This document shows, piece after piece, positions 36,138 to 44,998 of a stretch of 64,000 nucleotides of DNA. The position numbers and the translations under genes are program-made. The notes below the pieces were generated by a model. It worked only from the letters and a program-made list of their open reading frames with translations. It had not been told where the DNA came from and ran no database searches. Source of the DNA: Paenibacillus sp. YN15 (lineage in GTDB: Bacteria; Bacillota; Bacilli; Paenibacillales; NBRC-103111); assembly GCF_003285005.1 (NCBI RefSeq), contig NZ_QMFA01000021.1, positions 56,560 through 120,559 of the forward strand, in the 5' to 3' direction. Every line of letters starts with the position of its first letter. Position 1 is the stretch's first letter.

Positions 36138-37001
36138 TTATTGGCCCAGCAGGATGCGGGTATACGGGGAATCGATGGGAAGCAGGATCACAGGCTCGCC
36201 CTGGAAGGTGGTCACATAGCTTTCCAGCGTTCTGTACAGCTTGTAGAACTCCGGGTCCTTGCCATACGCATCATTATAGATCCGCGCCGCTTCCTGCTCG
36301 CCCTCGGCGATAATTTTCTTGGAGTCGGCCTCCGCCTGGGCAATCAGCTCCTGGGCCTGGCGGTCGGCGTTGGAGGTAATCTTCTTGGATTCTTCATCAC
36401 CCTCGGACAGGTATCCAGCGGCAATGGATTCCCGGTCGGAAATCATCCGCTTGTAGACACTTTCCTTATTCTCCTCCGGCAGATCCGTCCGCTTGATCCG
36501 GACATCGATGATTTCAATGCCGTAATTTTGCCGGGCGACGATATTGGAAACCTCCTTGGTGATATCATCATTCAGGTTGCCGCGGGAGGAATCCTCGCTG
36601 ATAATGCTGCCGTAATCGATTTCGGAGAGCTTGCGGCGCACGGTGTTGTAAACCGCGTCTCCAATGCGGCTTTCTGCAGTGGTGACGGTTTTCAGCGTTT
36701 GCAGGAAGCTCCGCGAATTGTTGATCCGCCAAACGGTATAATTGTCCACGATAATCGGCTTCTTATCCTTGGTCATAATCGTGGTGGGCTGGCTGTCGCT
36801 GACCTTCTGGTATTTGGGCAGGGTGGAGACTGTTTCAATAAACGGAATCTTGAGCTTGATCCCGGGATTTTCATGGATGCGAACCGCTTCGCCGAATTTC
36901 AGCACAACCTTGTATTCATTTTCCTTCACAATGAAAAGGGAGCCTGCAACCAGAATAATAAGCACCAATGCTCCGACTATAATGCTGATCCAACGTTTCA
37001 T
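36138..37001 (-). CDS. hflC: HflC, membrane stomatin/prohibitin-type protein
   Basis: The 287-residue protein has one N-terminal membrane helix (IIVGALVLIILVAGSLFIV) and an SPFH/Band-7 domain with VRIKRTDLPEE and a coiled region rich in Glu/Ala (AEGEQEAARIYNDAYG). HflC forms a membrane complex with HflK that, in other bacteria, surrounds and regulates the FtsH protease. Its start overlaps the hflK stop by 4 nt, so the two are made together. No ftsH is in the window. Confidence 0.92.
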   Translation of the reverse strand: MKRWISIIVGALVLIILVAGSLFIVKENEYKVVLKFGEAVRIHENPGIKLKIPFIETVSTLPKYQKVSDSQPTTIMTKDKKPIIVDNYTVWRINNSRSFLQTLKTVTTAESRIGDAVYNTVRRKLSEIDYGSIISEDSSRGNLNDDITKEVSNIVARQNYGIEIIDVRIKRTDLPEENKESVYKRMISDRESIAAGYLSEGDEESKKITSNADRQAQELIAQAEADSKKIIAEGEQEAARIYNDAYGKDPEFYKLYRTLESYVTTFQGEPVILLPIDSPYTRILLGQ

Positions 37002-38032
37002 CGGTTGCCACCTCCTTGAGTTGCCGCAGTACCGCCGGTTCCTGTTGTCGAGCTTCTCAGGAGATCGTTAAGCGGAAGGTAATTCACGGTATTGCCGCTT
37101 CCTTCGGTGATGATGACCTTGGCCTTGGGGAGAATCTTCTCCAGGGTTTCCAGGGTTAGCCGGTTGCTGGTTACGTTGGGGCTTTTCACATATTCTGCAT
37201 AAACGGCATTGAATTTGGAAACATCGCCCTGGGCGTTCAAAATCCGGGACTGCTTTTCGCCTTCGGCTCTTTCGATCAGCGCTTGGGCTTCGCCGCGGGC
37301 TTTGGGGAGGCGGTCATTCACATACTTCTGCGCCTCATTAATCTTCGTGTTCTTTTCCTCCCGGGCATTGGTGACGGCTTTAAAGGCCGTTTGCACCTGT
37401 CCTTCCGGAGGCTCGATATCCTGGAACTTCAGGTCGATGATATGAATGCCGGTGTTGTACTGGTTCATCAGCTCTTCCAGCTTGGATTTCACGTCGGTTT
37501 GAATCACCGTTTTGCCCTCTGTAATGGCATAATCCAGCTTGGTGGAGCCGATGACCGAGCGGATGGAGGCAATGGCCGAGTTCCGCAGGAAATGCTCCGG
37601 GTTCTCAATATTGTACAGATACTTGTGCAGGTCGGAGACCCGCCATTCCACTACCGCGTCCGCCGAGACGATATTCTCGTCTCCGGTAATCATCAGCGCT
37701 TCCTCTTCAACCGGATTGGCCTTGCCGTTGACCTCCCGGTAGCCGATGTGAATCTTCTGGGTCAGCTTGGCAGGAACAATCACCACTTGCTGAATGGGAT
37801 AAGGAAGCTTAAAATGAAGTCCTGAGCTTTCCTGTGTTGTTGTATATTTCCCGAAAGTCATGATGGCTGCCTGTTCTTCCTCCTGCACCGTGTAGACGCT
37901 GCTCCAGGCCAGGCCGACAATTGCCACAACGGCAACGCCAAATACGATTTTTTTCACCGTATTTTTGGGAAACTGGGGAAGCTTTACGGTGTTTCCGTCT
38001 TTGCCGCCTTGATAAACCTCCAAATACGCCAC
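36998..38032 (-). CDS. hflK: HflK, membrane stomatin/prohibitin-type protein
   Basis: The 344-residue partner of HflC has a single N-terminal helix (KKIVFGVAVVAIVGLAW), the SPFH domain with AAIMTFGKY, HFKLPYPIQ and DLKFQDIEPPEGQV, a long coiled coil and a Gly/Thr-rich tail ending TQGGGNR. It is the first gene of the two-gene operon. The N-terminal ~25 residues are short and lack the Gly-rich region of proteobacterial HflK, as usual in Bacillales. Confidence 0.92.
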   Translation of the reverse strand: MAYLEVYQGGKDGNTVKLPQFPKNTVKKIVFGVAVVAIVGLAWSSVYTVQEEEQAAIMTFGKYTTTQESSGLHFKLPYPIQQVVIVPAKLTQKIHIGYREVNGKANPVEEEALMITGDENIVSADAVVEWRVSDLHKYLYNIENPEHFLRNSAIASIRSVIGSTKLDYAITEGKTVIQTDVKSKLEELMNQYNTGIHIIDLKFQDIEPPEGQVQTAFKAVTNAREEKNTKINEAQKYVNDRLPKARGEAQALIERAEGEKQSRILNAQGDVSKFNAVYAEYVKSPNVTSNRLTLETLEKILPKAKVIITEGSGNTVNYLPLNDLLRSSTTGTGGTAATQGGGNR

Positions 38033-38138
38033 TCCCTTTCCACGCTGTTCTTTGGTTGCTGAAGGGTATTACGGGAAAACCCCTGCATGCGTTTCAAAAA
38101 AATGAAATAAAATTGTCACAAAGGAGCATTCTTCATCC

Positions 38139-39482
38139 ATGTCAAACCGTCAAAACCGTTGGCCGGTGATGGCCAGTATTGTGCTGGCTATGCTGGTATC
38201 CTCCATGGACACGACCATTATCAACACCACCATGCCGGTGGTAGCCGATGAGCTGGGAGGCAAGGCGCTCTATGCCTGGACCTTCGCCGCCTACATGATT
38301 TTCTCCACTGTGGCTGCGCCCATTGCCGGGAGACTGTCCGATTTGTTCGGACGCAAGAAGGTCTTCGGCTTCGGCATCATCTTCTTTATGCTGGGTTCTT
38401 TGCTGTGCGGTTATTCGGGCAGCATGGTTCAATTGGTGCTTTTCCGCGCTGTCCAGGGATTGGGAGCGGGGGTCATGATGCCGTTTCCCAATATTATTGC
38501 CGGCGACCTGTTCTCGATTGAGCAGCGGGGTAAAATTCAAGCCTTTTTCTCCGCCATGTGGGGATTATCCGCTGTGCTGGCGCCGCTCTTGGGCGGCTTG
38601 TTCGTAGAATATCTGTCCTGGAGGTGGATTTTCTATGTGAACGCGCCTTTGTGCATCATTTCCCTGCTGCTTCTGCTGCCGTACCGGGAGGTCTATGAGC
38701 CGAAGCCGGCCAAGGTGGATGGGGGAGGCGCCTTATTGTTCTCCGCCGGTATAAGCCTGCTGCTGCTGACAACGGTGGTGGAATCGGACTATCTGCTGTA
38801 CGCGGCGGGGGGTGTGCTGCTGGTCGCGGTTTTTGTCCTGTATGAAAAGCGGCATCCCGCTCCCATTGTTCCCTTGGATCTCCTGCGCCATCCCAATGTG
38901 GCCTGGATGAATGTAAATTCGGTCCTGGCCTGTGCCGCCTTGTTCGGCACCTCCAGCTTTCTGCCGCTGTTTCTTCAGGCCAAGGGCTATTCCATTACCT
39001 GGAGCGGAATGCCGCTTCTGGGCCACTCTTTGGGATGGATGGCGGTGGCCGTGTTCGCCGGAAAGTGGATTCTCCGGTACGGCTACCGGCGGATGCTGAT
39101 GATAGGCAACACCATATTGGCCGCCTCGGGCCTTATGTTTGCCTTTTTGGGAGAGGATAGGGGGATTGTGTACGCCACCGGCGCCATGGTTATCCAGGGG
39201 GTGGCCTTCGGGCTGATTGTCACGGTCTCCATTATCGGGTCGCAGCAGCTGGTGGGCGCGCACCAGAAGGGGATCTCCACCTCGCTGCAGATGTTCGCCC
39301 GCAATATTGGAACAGCGGTAGGGGTAACTATCATGGGCTCGCTGCTGAACCACGCCTCTGACGTATTTGCAGGCATAGAGCATTTATTCCTGTACGGCTT
39401 TCTGATGAGCCTGGCTGCCCTTCTTTCAACCTTTATGCTGCGAAAAGAAGGCGTTGTTGCCGGTGAGGTTATCGCCCAATAG
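38139..39482 (+). CDS. MFS drug efflux transporter (DHA2/EmrB-QacA type)
   Basis: The 447-residue protein has 12-14 predicted helices. Helix 1 carries SMDTTIINTTMPVVADELGG, the DHA2 signature, and the loop GRLSDLFGRKKVF is the MFS motif A. It should export drugs by proton antiport; substrate unknown. AAGGAG at 38121-38126 precedes ATG 38139. It is divergent from hflKC across a 106-bp spacer. The length is a little short for a full 14-helix member. Confidence 0.85.
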   Translation: MSNRQNRWPVMASIVLAMLVSSMDTTIINTTMPVVADELGGKALYAWTFAAYMIFSTVAAPIAGRLSDLFGRKKVFGFGIIFFMLGSLLCGYSGSMVQLVLFRAVQGLGAGVMMPFPNIIAGDLFSIEQRGKIQAFFSAMWGLSAVLAPLLGGLFVEYLSWRWIFYVNAPLCIISLLLLLPYREVYEPKPAKVDGGGALLFSAGISLLLLTTVVESDYLLYAAGGVLLVAVFVLYEKRHPAPIVPLDLLRHPNVAWMNVNSVLACAALFGTSSFLPLFLQAKGYSITWSGMPLLGHSLGWMAVAVFAGKWILRYGYRRMLMIGNTILAASGLMFAFLGEDRGIVYATGAMVIQGVAFGLIVTVSIIGSQQLVGAHQKGISTSLQMFARNIGTAVGVTIMGSLLNHASDVFAGIEHLFLYGFLMSLAALLSTFMLRKEGVVAGEVIAQ

Positions 39483-39552
39483 GAGTGTCCCGGAGCCGTA
39501 AATGAGAGGGCATCTTGTTTAAAACTAATATACGCTTGGGAGGAATGTCATT

Positions 39553-40323
39553 ATGTTATTGCCATCATTCGGACTAGAAGGAAAAACGGCGCTGGTCACC
39601 GGCGCGGGCAAGGGAATCGGACGGGCTCTTGCCCTGGGATTGGCGGAGGCCGGGGCGGATGTGGCCCTGACAGCCCGGACGGAGTCGGATCTGGAGGAAA
39701 CGGCGGCCGAGATTCGGCGGACAGGCCGCAAGGCCTATATCTGCCAAGCCGATGTAACCAGCCGGGAGCAGGTGGAGGCGGCTGTTTCCAAGGCAGTGGG
39801 GGAAGCGGGACGGCTGGACATTCTGGTGAACAATGCCGGCATGAACATCCGGACGCCTGCCCTTGAGGTCACCGATGAGGAATGGGAAACCATCGTGCAG
39901 ACCAATCTGAAATCCGCCTTTATGATGTCCCAATGCGCGGGACGGCATATGAAGGAGGCAGGCGGAGGGCGGATTGTGAATGTAGCATCTGTAGCAGGGC
40001 ATATGGCGCTCCGGACCGGGGTGGTGTACGGCTCCACCAAAGCCGCGCTGATCCAGATGACGAAGATTCTGGCCTTGGAATGGGGCAAGCACAATATTCT
40101 GGTAAACGCCATCGGGCCATGGTATTTCAAGACGCCCCTGACGGAGAAGCTGCTGCAAAACGAGGAGTTCGTCGCCGAGGTGCTCTCCCGCACTCCCCTG
40201 AAGCGGATCGGGGAGCTGCGCGATCTGGTGGGGCCGGTGGTTTTCCTCTCCTCGGAGGCATCGGGCTACATCACGGGTCAAACCTTGTTTGTTGACGGGG
40301 GTATGACCATCTACGGCTTCTAA
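39553..40323 (+). CDS. Short-chain dehydrogenase/reductase
   Basis: The 256-residue NAD(P)-dependent enzyme has the classical SDR layout: cofactor motif TGAGKGIG near residue 17, NNAG near 93, catalytic Ser in VASVAG and Tyr/Lys in YGSTKAAL. The C-terminal DGGMT is typical. It resembles FabG and gluconate 5-dehydrogenase, and the substrate cannot be settled. ATG 39553 follows GGGAGG. It is a single gene with a terminator shared with the converging Hsp20-like gene. Confidence 0.88.
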   Translation: MLLPSFGLEGKTALVTGAGKGIGRALALGLAEAGADVALTARTESDLEETAAEIRRTGRKAYICQADVTSREQVEAAVSKAVGEAGRLDILVNNAGMNIRTPALEVTDEEWETIVQTNLKSAFMMSQCAGRHMKEAGGGRIVNVASVAGHMALRTGVVYGSTKAALIQMTKILALEWGKHNILVNAIGPWYFKTPLTEKLLQNEEFVAEVLSRTPLKRIGELRDLVGPVVFLSSEASGYITGQTLFVDGGMTIYGF

Positions 40324-40337
40324 CGCGGGTTACATGA

Positions 40338-40376
40338 CAAGACCGTCCAAGCCCAGGGGCATGGGACGGTCTTGTT
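40338..40376. terminator. Bidirectional terminator
   Basis: CAAGACCGTCC pairs perfectly with GGACGGTCTTG across a 15-nt loop and ends the SDR gene and the converging Hsp20-like gene. Confidence 0.85.
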
Positions 40377-40383
40377 TGCGCTT

Positions 40384-40794
40384 CTAAAGATCGAACCAAC
40401 CACCTGCGGGCAGCTCCTTCCGCTTCAGGAATGTGGCGATCAGCACCTCTCCTTCTTTGCGGGAGCTGTAGGGCTTCGCTTCCACCGGCACGGGCAGCCG
40501 CACCGCCTTCACGAATTCATCCGCCCGAAATTCCGCCATTTCGTAGCCCAGATCATCCTTGGCCAGGGTTTCCACCTCGTACTTGCCCCGGATGAATACC
40601 CGGTCCCCCAGCACCTTCACCGACCAGCGCCGCACCTTCTGCTCGGGCATGGGGCTGACGACTACCTTGACGTAGCGGTCAGTCTCATAAATTCTCACAT
40701 GCGGCTCGGGGCCGCGGAAATCGTCCAGCGCTTTTTTGACCTGCTGCGAGGTTTTGGCTACCTGTCTGAACAGCTTCTCCCAATCCTCCCACAT
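40384..40794 (-). CDS. Hsp20/alpha-crystallin-like small protein
   Basis: This 136-residue protein fits a small heat-shock layout: a charged helical N-terminus (WEDWEKLFRQVAKTSQQVKK), a beta-rich domain with VRIYETDRYVKVVVSPMP and VFIRGKYEV, and a final strand with ATFLKRKELP. It would act as a cytoplasmic or spore-associated chaperone. A good ribosome site (GGAGGTACG) precedes the ATG. The family call is by pattern only and moderate. Confidence 0.6.
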   Translation of the reverse strand: MWEDWEKLFRQVAKTSQQVKKALDDFRGPEPHVRIYETDRYVKVVVSPMPEQKVRRWSVKVLGDRVFIRGKYEVETLAKDDLGYEMAEFRADEFVKAVRLPVPVEAKPYSSRKEGEVLIATFLKRKELPAGGWFDL

Positions 40795-40905
40795 AACGCG
40801 TACCTCCTGTAAGTTTTTGCTGATGCTACAGGATATGTGGGGTAGGCGCCTATGGTTAATGGCAGAAGGGAGGATATTCCCGGGGGATAACTATCTCCGC
40901 GGACA

Positions 40906-41020
40906 GTTGACGGACTGTGGTGCTATGCTCCTGGCAGGTTGGCAGCTGTGGTGATATCCCCGTAGCGGGTTGGCGACTGTGTTGCGATCCTCATGGCAGG
41001 TTGGCGGACCGAGGTTCCGT
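40906..41020. repeat. Degenerate 31-32-bp tandem repeat
   Basis: Units beginning GTTGRC at 40906, 40938, 40969 and 41000 share the pattern GTTGGC..CTGTGNTG..ATCC, with the last unit truncated. There are no unique spacers, so it is not a CRISPR array. No gene is visible in 40795-41212. Confidence 0.55.
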
Positions 41021-41180
41021 TATTTTGCTAAAAAGAGCCTTTCTGGAGGCGCAGCGGACACAGAATCCGTTATGAGCGGTAAAAATGCCGGTTCAGAGTC
41101 ATTTGGGAGCACATAACGGATCGTCTGTCCGCGAAAATCCGGAAAAGGACCAAATGAAGAAAATAACGGAACGTCGGTCC
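41006..41180. repeat. Large nested inverted repeat
   Basis: GGACCGAGGTTCCGTTATTTT at the left end (from 41006) matches the reverse complement of the right end (41160-41180) with one mismatch. Inside, GCGGACA..ATCCGTTATG (41054-41074) matches the inverse of CATAACGGAT..TGTCCGC (41112-41132). The whole could fold into one long hairpin. It shares the TTCCGTTA core with repeats elsewhere in the window. Confidence 0.7.
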
Positions 41181-41212
41181 TTTTCGTTGGCTGCACGACG
41201 CAGCAAGGATGG

Positions 41213-41821
41213 CTATTTGGCGATCGTGGTTTCCGCGCCGGAATAGCCGCTCTGTCCGGTGATCCGCTCCAGCGGGAACACCTGGCGCACGGCGGCGGCG
41301 ACCACTCCCGCCAGCACCGCCTTGACGGCGTCACCCGGCAGGTAGGGGTAGCAGCCTGCGGCCATCGCTTTGGCGAAGGAGTAGTTGGCCGCATGAGCCA
41401 GCCACGGCACGCCGGTTACATACAGCAGGAGGGAGCCGAACAGCTCCGCGGCGGCGATCAAGGCTACGGTAGTCCACAGGCGGCTTCCTCTCACGTAACG
41501 GGAAACCAGGCCGATCAGAAAGGCGGCAACCGGAAACATCCACACGAAGCCCCCGGTTGGCCCGGTGAGCAGCGCCAGACCGCCGCGGCCGTCTATAATA
41601 GGCAGCCCCAGCACGGACAGGGCAATAACCAGGGCAATGCTGCCAAAGCCGTATACCGGGCCAAGGATGGCGCCGGCCAGCATCACCACGAAATTCTCCA
41701 TGGAGATGGGAACGGGGGAAAAGCCCAGATGCAGGTTCAAATAGCTGGACAGAACAAAAAGTGCGCTGAATGCGGTCATAAATACCAAGCCTTTAGTGGA
41801 AAAAGAAAAGGGCATTGCCAA
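41213..41821 (-). CDS. bioY: BioY, biotin-binding S component of an ECF transporter
   Basis: The 202-residue protein has about six membrane helices and BioY motifs, including PVPISMENFVVMLAGAILGP, and GLPIIDGRGGLALLTGPTGGFVW. It binds biotin and works with the ECF energising module encoded divergently at 41927-44478. A strong AAAGGAGG ribosome site precedes the start, and a BirA-like operator lies between the two transcripts. The extreme C-terminus is more variable. Confidence 0.92.
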   Translation of the reverse strand: MAMPFSFSTKGLVFMTAFSALFVLSSYLNLHLGFSPVPISMENFVVMLAGAILGPVYGFGSIALVIALSVLGLPIIDGRGGLALLTGPTGGFVWMFPVAAFLIGLVSRYVRGSRLWTTVALIAAAELFGSLLLYVTGVPWLAHAANYSFAKAMAAGCYPYLPGDAVKAVLAGVVAAAVRQVFPLERITGQSGYSGAETTIAK

Positions 41822-41833
41822 ACCTCCTTTGAT

Positions 41834-41867
41834 TTGTTAACCTAATTTCACGGTGATAGGTTAACAA
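41834..41867. promoter_or_regulatory. BirA-type biotin operator between bioY and the ECF genes
   Basis: TTGTTAACCTA (41834-41844) and TAGGTTAACAA (41857-41867) are perfect inverted arms with a 12-bp spacer. They match the biotin operator arms of Bacillus BirA targets. A plus-strand promoter TTAACA (41861-41866) and TAACAT (41884-41889), 17 bp apart, overlaps the right arm. BirA bound to biotinyl-AMP would therefore shut off both directions when biotin is plentiful. Confidence 0.85.
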
Positions 41868-41926
41868 TTGGCTGATGGCATTGTAACATGTCCATTGGCA
41901 TTTGAACAGGCGGGCGGTGAAAAAAT

Positions 41927-42745
41927 TTGGGAAATTCTCTAATCGAGCTGCGGGAGGTAAGCGTCTGCCTGCCGGGCAGGGAAGAGCCGGTGCTGCATCG
42001 GATAACCGGCGCAGTCCGCGAAGGGGAATGGCTGACAATAGCCGGCAGGAACGGCAGCGGCAAGAGTGTGCTCGGGCGGCTCTTGGCCGGGCTGGACGGG
42101 CGTTATTCGGGGGAAATCGGCCGCTCCGCCAAGGGCGCTTCCATCCGCCTGGTGATGCAAAATCCGGAGGCGCAGCTTATTGGTGAAACGGTGGAGGAGG
42201 ATATGCGGTTTGGCATGGAATGCGCCGGAATCCCTCCGGAGGAGATGGAGCTGCGGATGCGGGAAGCCTTGACGGCGGCCGGCCTTGACGGGCTGGAGAC
42301 ATGCCCGGTGAAGGGCCTGTCAGGGGGGCAAAAGCAGCAGCTGGCCATCGCCGGGGCGCTGGCTGTGCGGCCAGCCGTCCTGATTGCCGACGAAGCCACC
42401 TCCATGCTGGACCCGGAGGCCCGCCACCGGCTCCTGGCTTTGCTGAAGGCGCTGCAAAGCCGGGGAATGACGGTGGTCCACATTACCCAGCTGCTGGAGG
42501 AGGCGGCCTATGCCGGACGGATTTGGGCTTTGGATGGGGGGAGCGTGGTTTTTAGCGGCTCGCCGGAGGATTTCTTCTATGGCAGCGTATGCTCCGAGTC
42601 CGGGGAGAGACGCTCCCCTTGCAGAGCGGCCGGACTGCAGCCGCCCCTTGCGGTAGCGGTTGCGGAGCAGCTGAAGTCCAGGAACCTGCTGGCGGACCGG
42701 TTCCCCCTGTCGCCTGAAGCGTTGGAGAAGGCGGTATGGGCATGA
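41927..42745 (+). CDS. ECF transporter ATPase (EcfA/BioM type)
   Basis: The 272-residue ATPase has Walker A GRNGSGKSV, Q-loop MQNPEAQLIG, signature LSGGQKQQLAIAGALA, Walker B LIADEATSMLDPE and a switch His in VVHITQ. The C-terminal ~55 residues hold cytoplasmic EcfA-type extensions. The start appears to be TTG 41927 with GGCGGTGA upstream. It overlaps the next gene by 10 nt. With the fused ATPase-EcfT protein it should form an EcfA-EcfA'-EcfT module dedicated to BioY. Confidence 0.88.
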   Translation: MGNSLIELREVSVCLPGREEPVLHRITGAVREGEWLTIAGRNGSGKSVLGRLLAGLDGRYSGEIGRSAKGASIRLVMQNPEAQLIGETVEEDMRFGMECAGIPPEEMELRMREALTAAGLDGLETCPVKGLSGGQKQQLAIAGALAVRPAVLIADEATSMLDPEARHRLLALLKALQSRGMTVVHITQLLEEAAYAGRIWALDGGSVVFSGSPEDFFYGSVCSESGERRSPCRAAGLQPPLAVAVAEQLKSRNLLADRFPLSPEALEKAVWA

Positions 42746-44478
42746 ACGAACGGTATATGCGACATGTGACGGTCCGGGAAGGGAACGGGCACAAGCAAGA
42801 GCAATTCCATTGCTCCTTTGCCGCCGGGGAGCTTACCTTGGTGGCCGGCTGCACCGGCTCGGGGAAATCGACCCTGCTCCAGCTGCTGGCGGGGATCGAG
42901 CTGCCCAGGTCCGGCGTGATCGGCGAGGAGAAGGGGGAGGGGAAGGAGCGCCATCCGCTGCCCCGAAAAGCGCTGCTGACCTCCTCCTGTTACGTGCATC
43001 AGAATCCGGAGCAGATGTTTTTCCTGCCCACTGTGCGGGATGAAATCCTGTACAGCCTCAAAAAGCGCAGGCTCCCCGAGGAGGTGCGCCGGGAGCGGCT
43101 GGTTTGGGCCTCCGCCCGCTGCGGCGTCGCTCTGGAGCTGTGGGGGCGCTCCGCCTTTACCCTCTCCGGCGGCGAGAAGCGCCGGACCGCCCTGGCGGCA
43201 GCGGCGGCGCTGCGCCCGCCCTGGCTGCTCCTGGACGAGCCGACGGCAGGGCTTGATCCGGCGATGGCGGCAAGCTTGGCTGCGGAAATGGCGGCGTGGA
43301 AGCAGGAGCAGGGCAGAGCAGGGGGAGGAATTGTCGTTGCCTCCCATGAGCTGGATCTGTTTCTGCCCCTGGCCGACCGGGTGGTGCTGCTGAGGAACGG
43401 CGCTTCCCTGGGCCAATGGAGCCCCCGGGAGCTTATCGCCGATCCTTCGCCGCTGATTGCGGCAGGTCTCGGAGTGCCGGACTGCATCCGGCTGGCAGCC
43501 TTGGCGGGAACGGCTTCCGCATCGGCGGAGGCCATCGCTTCCTCCCTGGCGGCGCGGCTGGAGGCACCGCCCTATGCAAGGGGCGCCGGGCAGAAGGCGG
43601 AAGCCGCCGAACGGCCCACGGGCCCCACAGGCTCCGCAGCCGCTATCCCTTCGCCAACAGCCTTCCCCGAAGCCGAAGCCGCTGACCGGAACCCGGGAAC
43701 GCAGGCAGCGAAGCTTGCCCGGTTAACCGCGCTGGACCCCAGAGCCAAGTGGCTGCTCTACGCTTTGTTCAGCCTGAGTCTGCTCATCAAGCCGCATTGG
43801 GGAGTTACCGCCTCGGGAGCTCTTGCCGCAGCCGCGCTGGGAACGGCTGCCGGTATTCCCGCCAAACGCTGGCTTAAGCCGGTTCTGGCCTTCGCCGGTT
43901 TTATTGCGGCAGCGTTTGCCATCTCGGGTGTACAGCTGTCCTTTGGCCAAGTCCAGGGAGCTCCGCTGCGCTTGGGATTTTCCTGGGAGCAAGGGGGGAT
44001 TACGCTGCAGCGGCTGACTCCCTTGCTGCCGATGCTGGCCGGCGGAGTCCTGTTCAACGCCCTTACCCCGCCATTGTCCATCCAAAAGGGACTGCAGGAG
44101 CTGCTCCGGCGCATTCCCGGCATCCGGCGGGGGGCGGAAACCGCCGGGCTGGCGGTGGCTCTTCTGTTCCGGTTTATCCGCTACCTGCCCGGCGAGCTGG
44201 CGCGGATGGCGCTTACGGCTTCTGTCCGCGGGAAGCCCGGAGACAACCCGGGCAAGCTGAAGCTGCGTCAGCTGGCGGCCTTCTTCATTCCGCTGCTGTT
44301 GTCCATGCTCCACTATGCCGAGGAGCTTTCCTTCGCCCTGACAGCGCGGGGGTACGGGCGGCCCGGCGCCAAACGCACAAACGCCGTCCCTCTCCGTTGG
44401 CGGCGGAGCGATGGGACGGCATGTCTGGCCGGTCTATTGGTCATCGCAGGAATAAACATGCTGCGGCTGTTTTTCTGA
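42736..44478 (+). CDS. Fused ECF ATPase and EcfT (BioN-like) transmembrane protein
   Basis: The 580-residue protein joins an EcfA ATPase (residues ~1-250: Walker A GCTGSGKST, Q-loop HQNPEQMFF, signature LSGGEKRRTALAAAAAL, Walker B LLLDEPTAGLDP, switch His in ASHELDL) through an Ala/Pro-rich linker (~255-325) to an EcfT transmembrane domain (~330-575). The EcfT part begins LDPRAKWLLYALFSL and has the coupling motifs ASVRGK and ALTARGYG. These two are usually separate genes. Fusion fixes the stoichiometry and orientation of one ATPase with the scaffold. It starts within the preceding ATPase gene. Confidence 0.88.
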   Translation: MGMNERYMRHVTVREGNGHKQEQFHCSFAAGELTLVAGCTGSGKSTLLQLLAGIELPRSGVIGEEKGEGKERHPLPRKALLTSSCYVHQNPEQMFFLPTVRDEILYSLKKRRLPEEVRRERLVWASARCGVALELWGRSAFTLSGGEKRRTALAAAAALRPPWLLLDEPTAGLDPAMAASLAAEMAAWKQEQGRAGGGIVVASHELDLFLPLADRVVLLRNGASLGQWSPRELIADPSPLIAAGLGVPDCIRLAALAGTASASAEAIASSLAARLEAPPYARGAGQKAEAAERPTGPTGSAAAIPSPTAFPEAEAADRNPGTQAAKLARLTALDPRAKWLLYALFSLSLLIKPHWGVTASGALAAAALGTAAGIPAKRWLKPVLAFAGFIAAAFAISGVQLSFGQVQGAPLRLGFSWEQGGITLQRLTPLLPMLAGGVLFNALTPPLSIQKGLQELLRRIPGIRRGAETAGLAVALLFRFIRYLPGELARMALTASVRGKPGDNPGKLKLRQLAAFFIPLLLSMLHYAEELSFALTARGYGRPGAKRTNAVPLRWRRSDGTACLAGLLVIAGINMLRLFF

Positions 44479-44492
44479 AGGGTCTCAAGGAA

Positions 44493-44717
44493 TCAGCAGA
44501 CTTCCATGTACAGCTTGGTGCCGTCGAAATACTTGAACACAGCCACCTCGCCCACCATTTCAATGGATGCGATTTTCTTCAGCTTCCGGCGGAAGTCCAG
44601 ATGATATTCCATGGCCTGAAACAGCTTTTCCAAGGATGAAAGAGGGGCGGCCTCTTGATTGAAGAAGGTGACGGGAATGGTGTGTTGCTTAAATTTCAGC
44701 ACAGCAGGTTTCATCAT
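44493..44717 (-). CDS. Small conserved-looking hypothetical protein
   Basis: A 74-residue soluble protein (MMKPAVLKFKQHTIPVTFFN...) with mixed charged and hydrophobic residues and no signal or membrane segment. A ribosome site (AAAGAGGTAATGT) precedes the ATG. I do not recognise the family. It converges on the ECF operon end and its 5' region contains a Fur-like box about 220 bp upstream. Confidence 0.6.
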   Translation of the reverse strand: MMKPAVLKFKQHTIPVTFFNQEAAPLSSLEKLFQAMEYHLDFRRKLKKIASIEMVGEVAVFKYFDGTKLYMEVC

Positions 44718-44933
44718 ACATTACCTCTTTCCAGAAAGTTCAAATTGTAAATGTATGTCGGAGCAAGTTGTTCTATGAAACTATCATAAATGAAAAAAGT
44801 TAAACGGTTTTCAGAGAGGTATCAAAGTCGCATTATTTTTCCTAACATATTTTTAACGGAATTTGTCTAAATTTCGGGTAAGTGTAAGGCTTCCGCATGA
44901 AGAAATAAGGCAAATCTGTGACTGCAGTATTAA

Positions 44934-44948
44934 TGATAATGATTATAA
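44934..44948. promoter_or_regulatory. Fur-box-like sequence
   Basis: TGATAATGATTATAA matches the Bacillus Fur 7-1-7 consensus (TGATAAT, one base, ATTATCA) at 14 of 15 positions. It lies in a 380-bp region without clear genes. The nearest gene it could control is the small minus-strand ORF 44493-44717. A TATAAT at 44944-44949 lies inside it. The target is not certain. Confidence 0.5.
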
Positions 44949-44998
44949 TATGATATTCGTAACAAGATGAAAGGGGATCCGGTTCCAAAGTCCCAGAC

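Noticed and set aside
40906..41020. Possible CRISPR array from the regular ~31-bp repeats
   Set aside because: Units are contiguous and degenerate, with no unique spacers and no cas genes.
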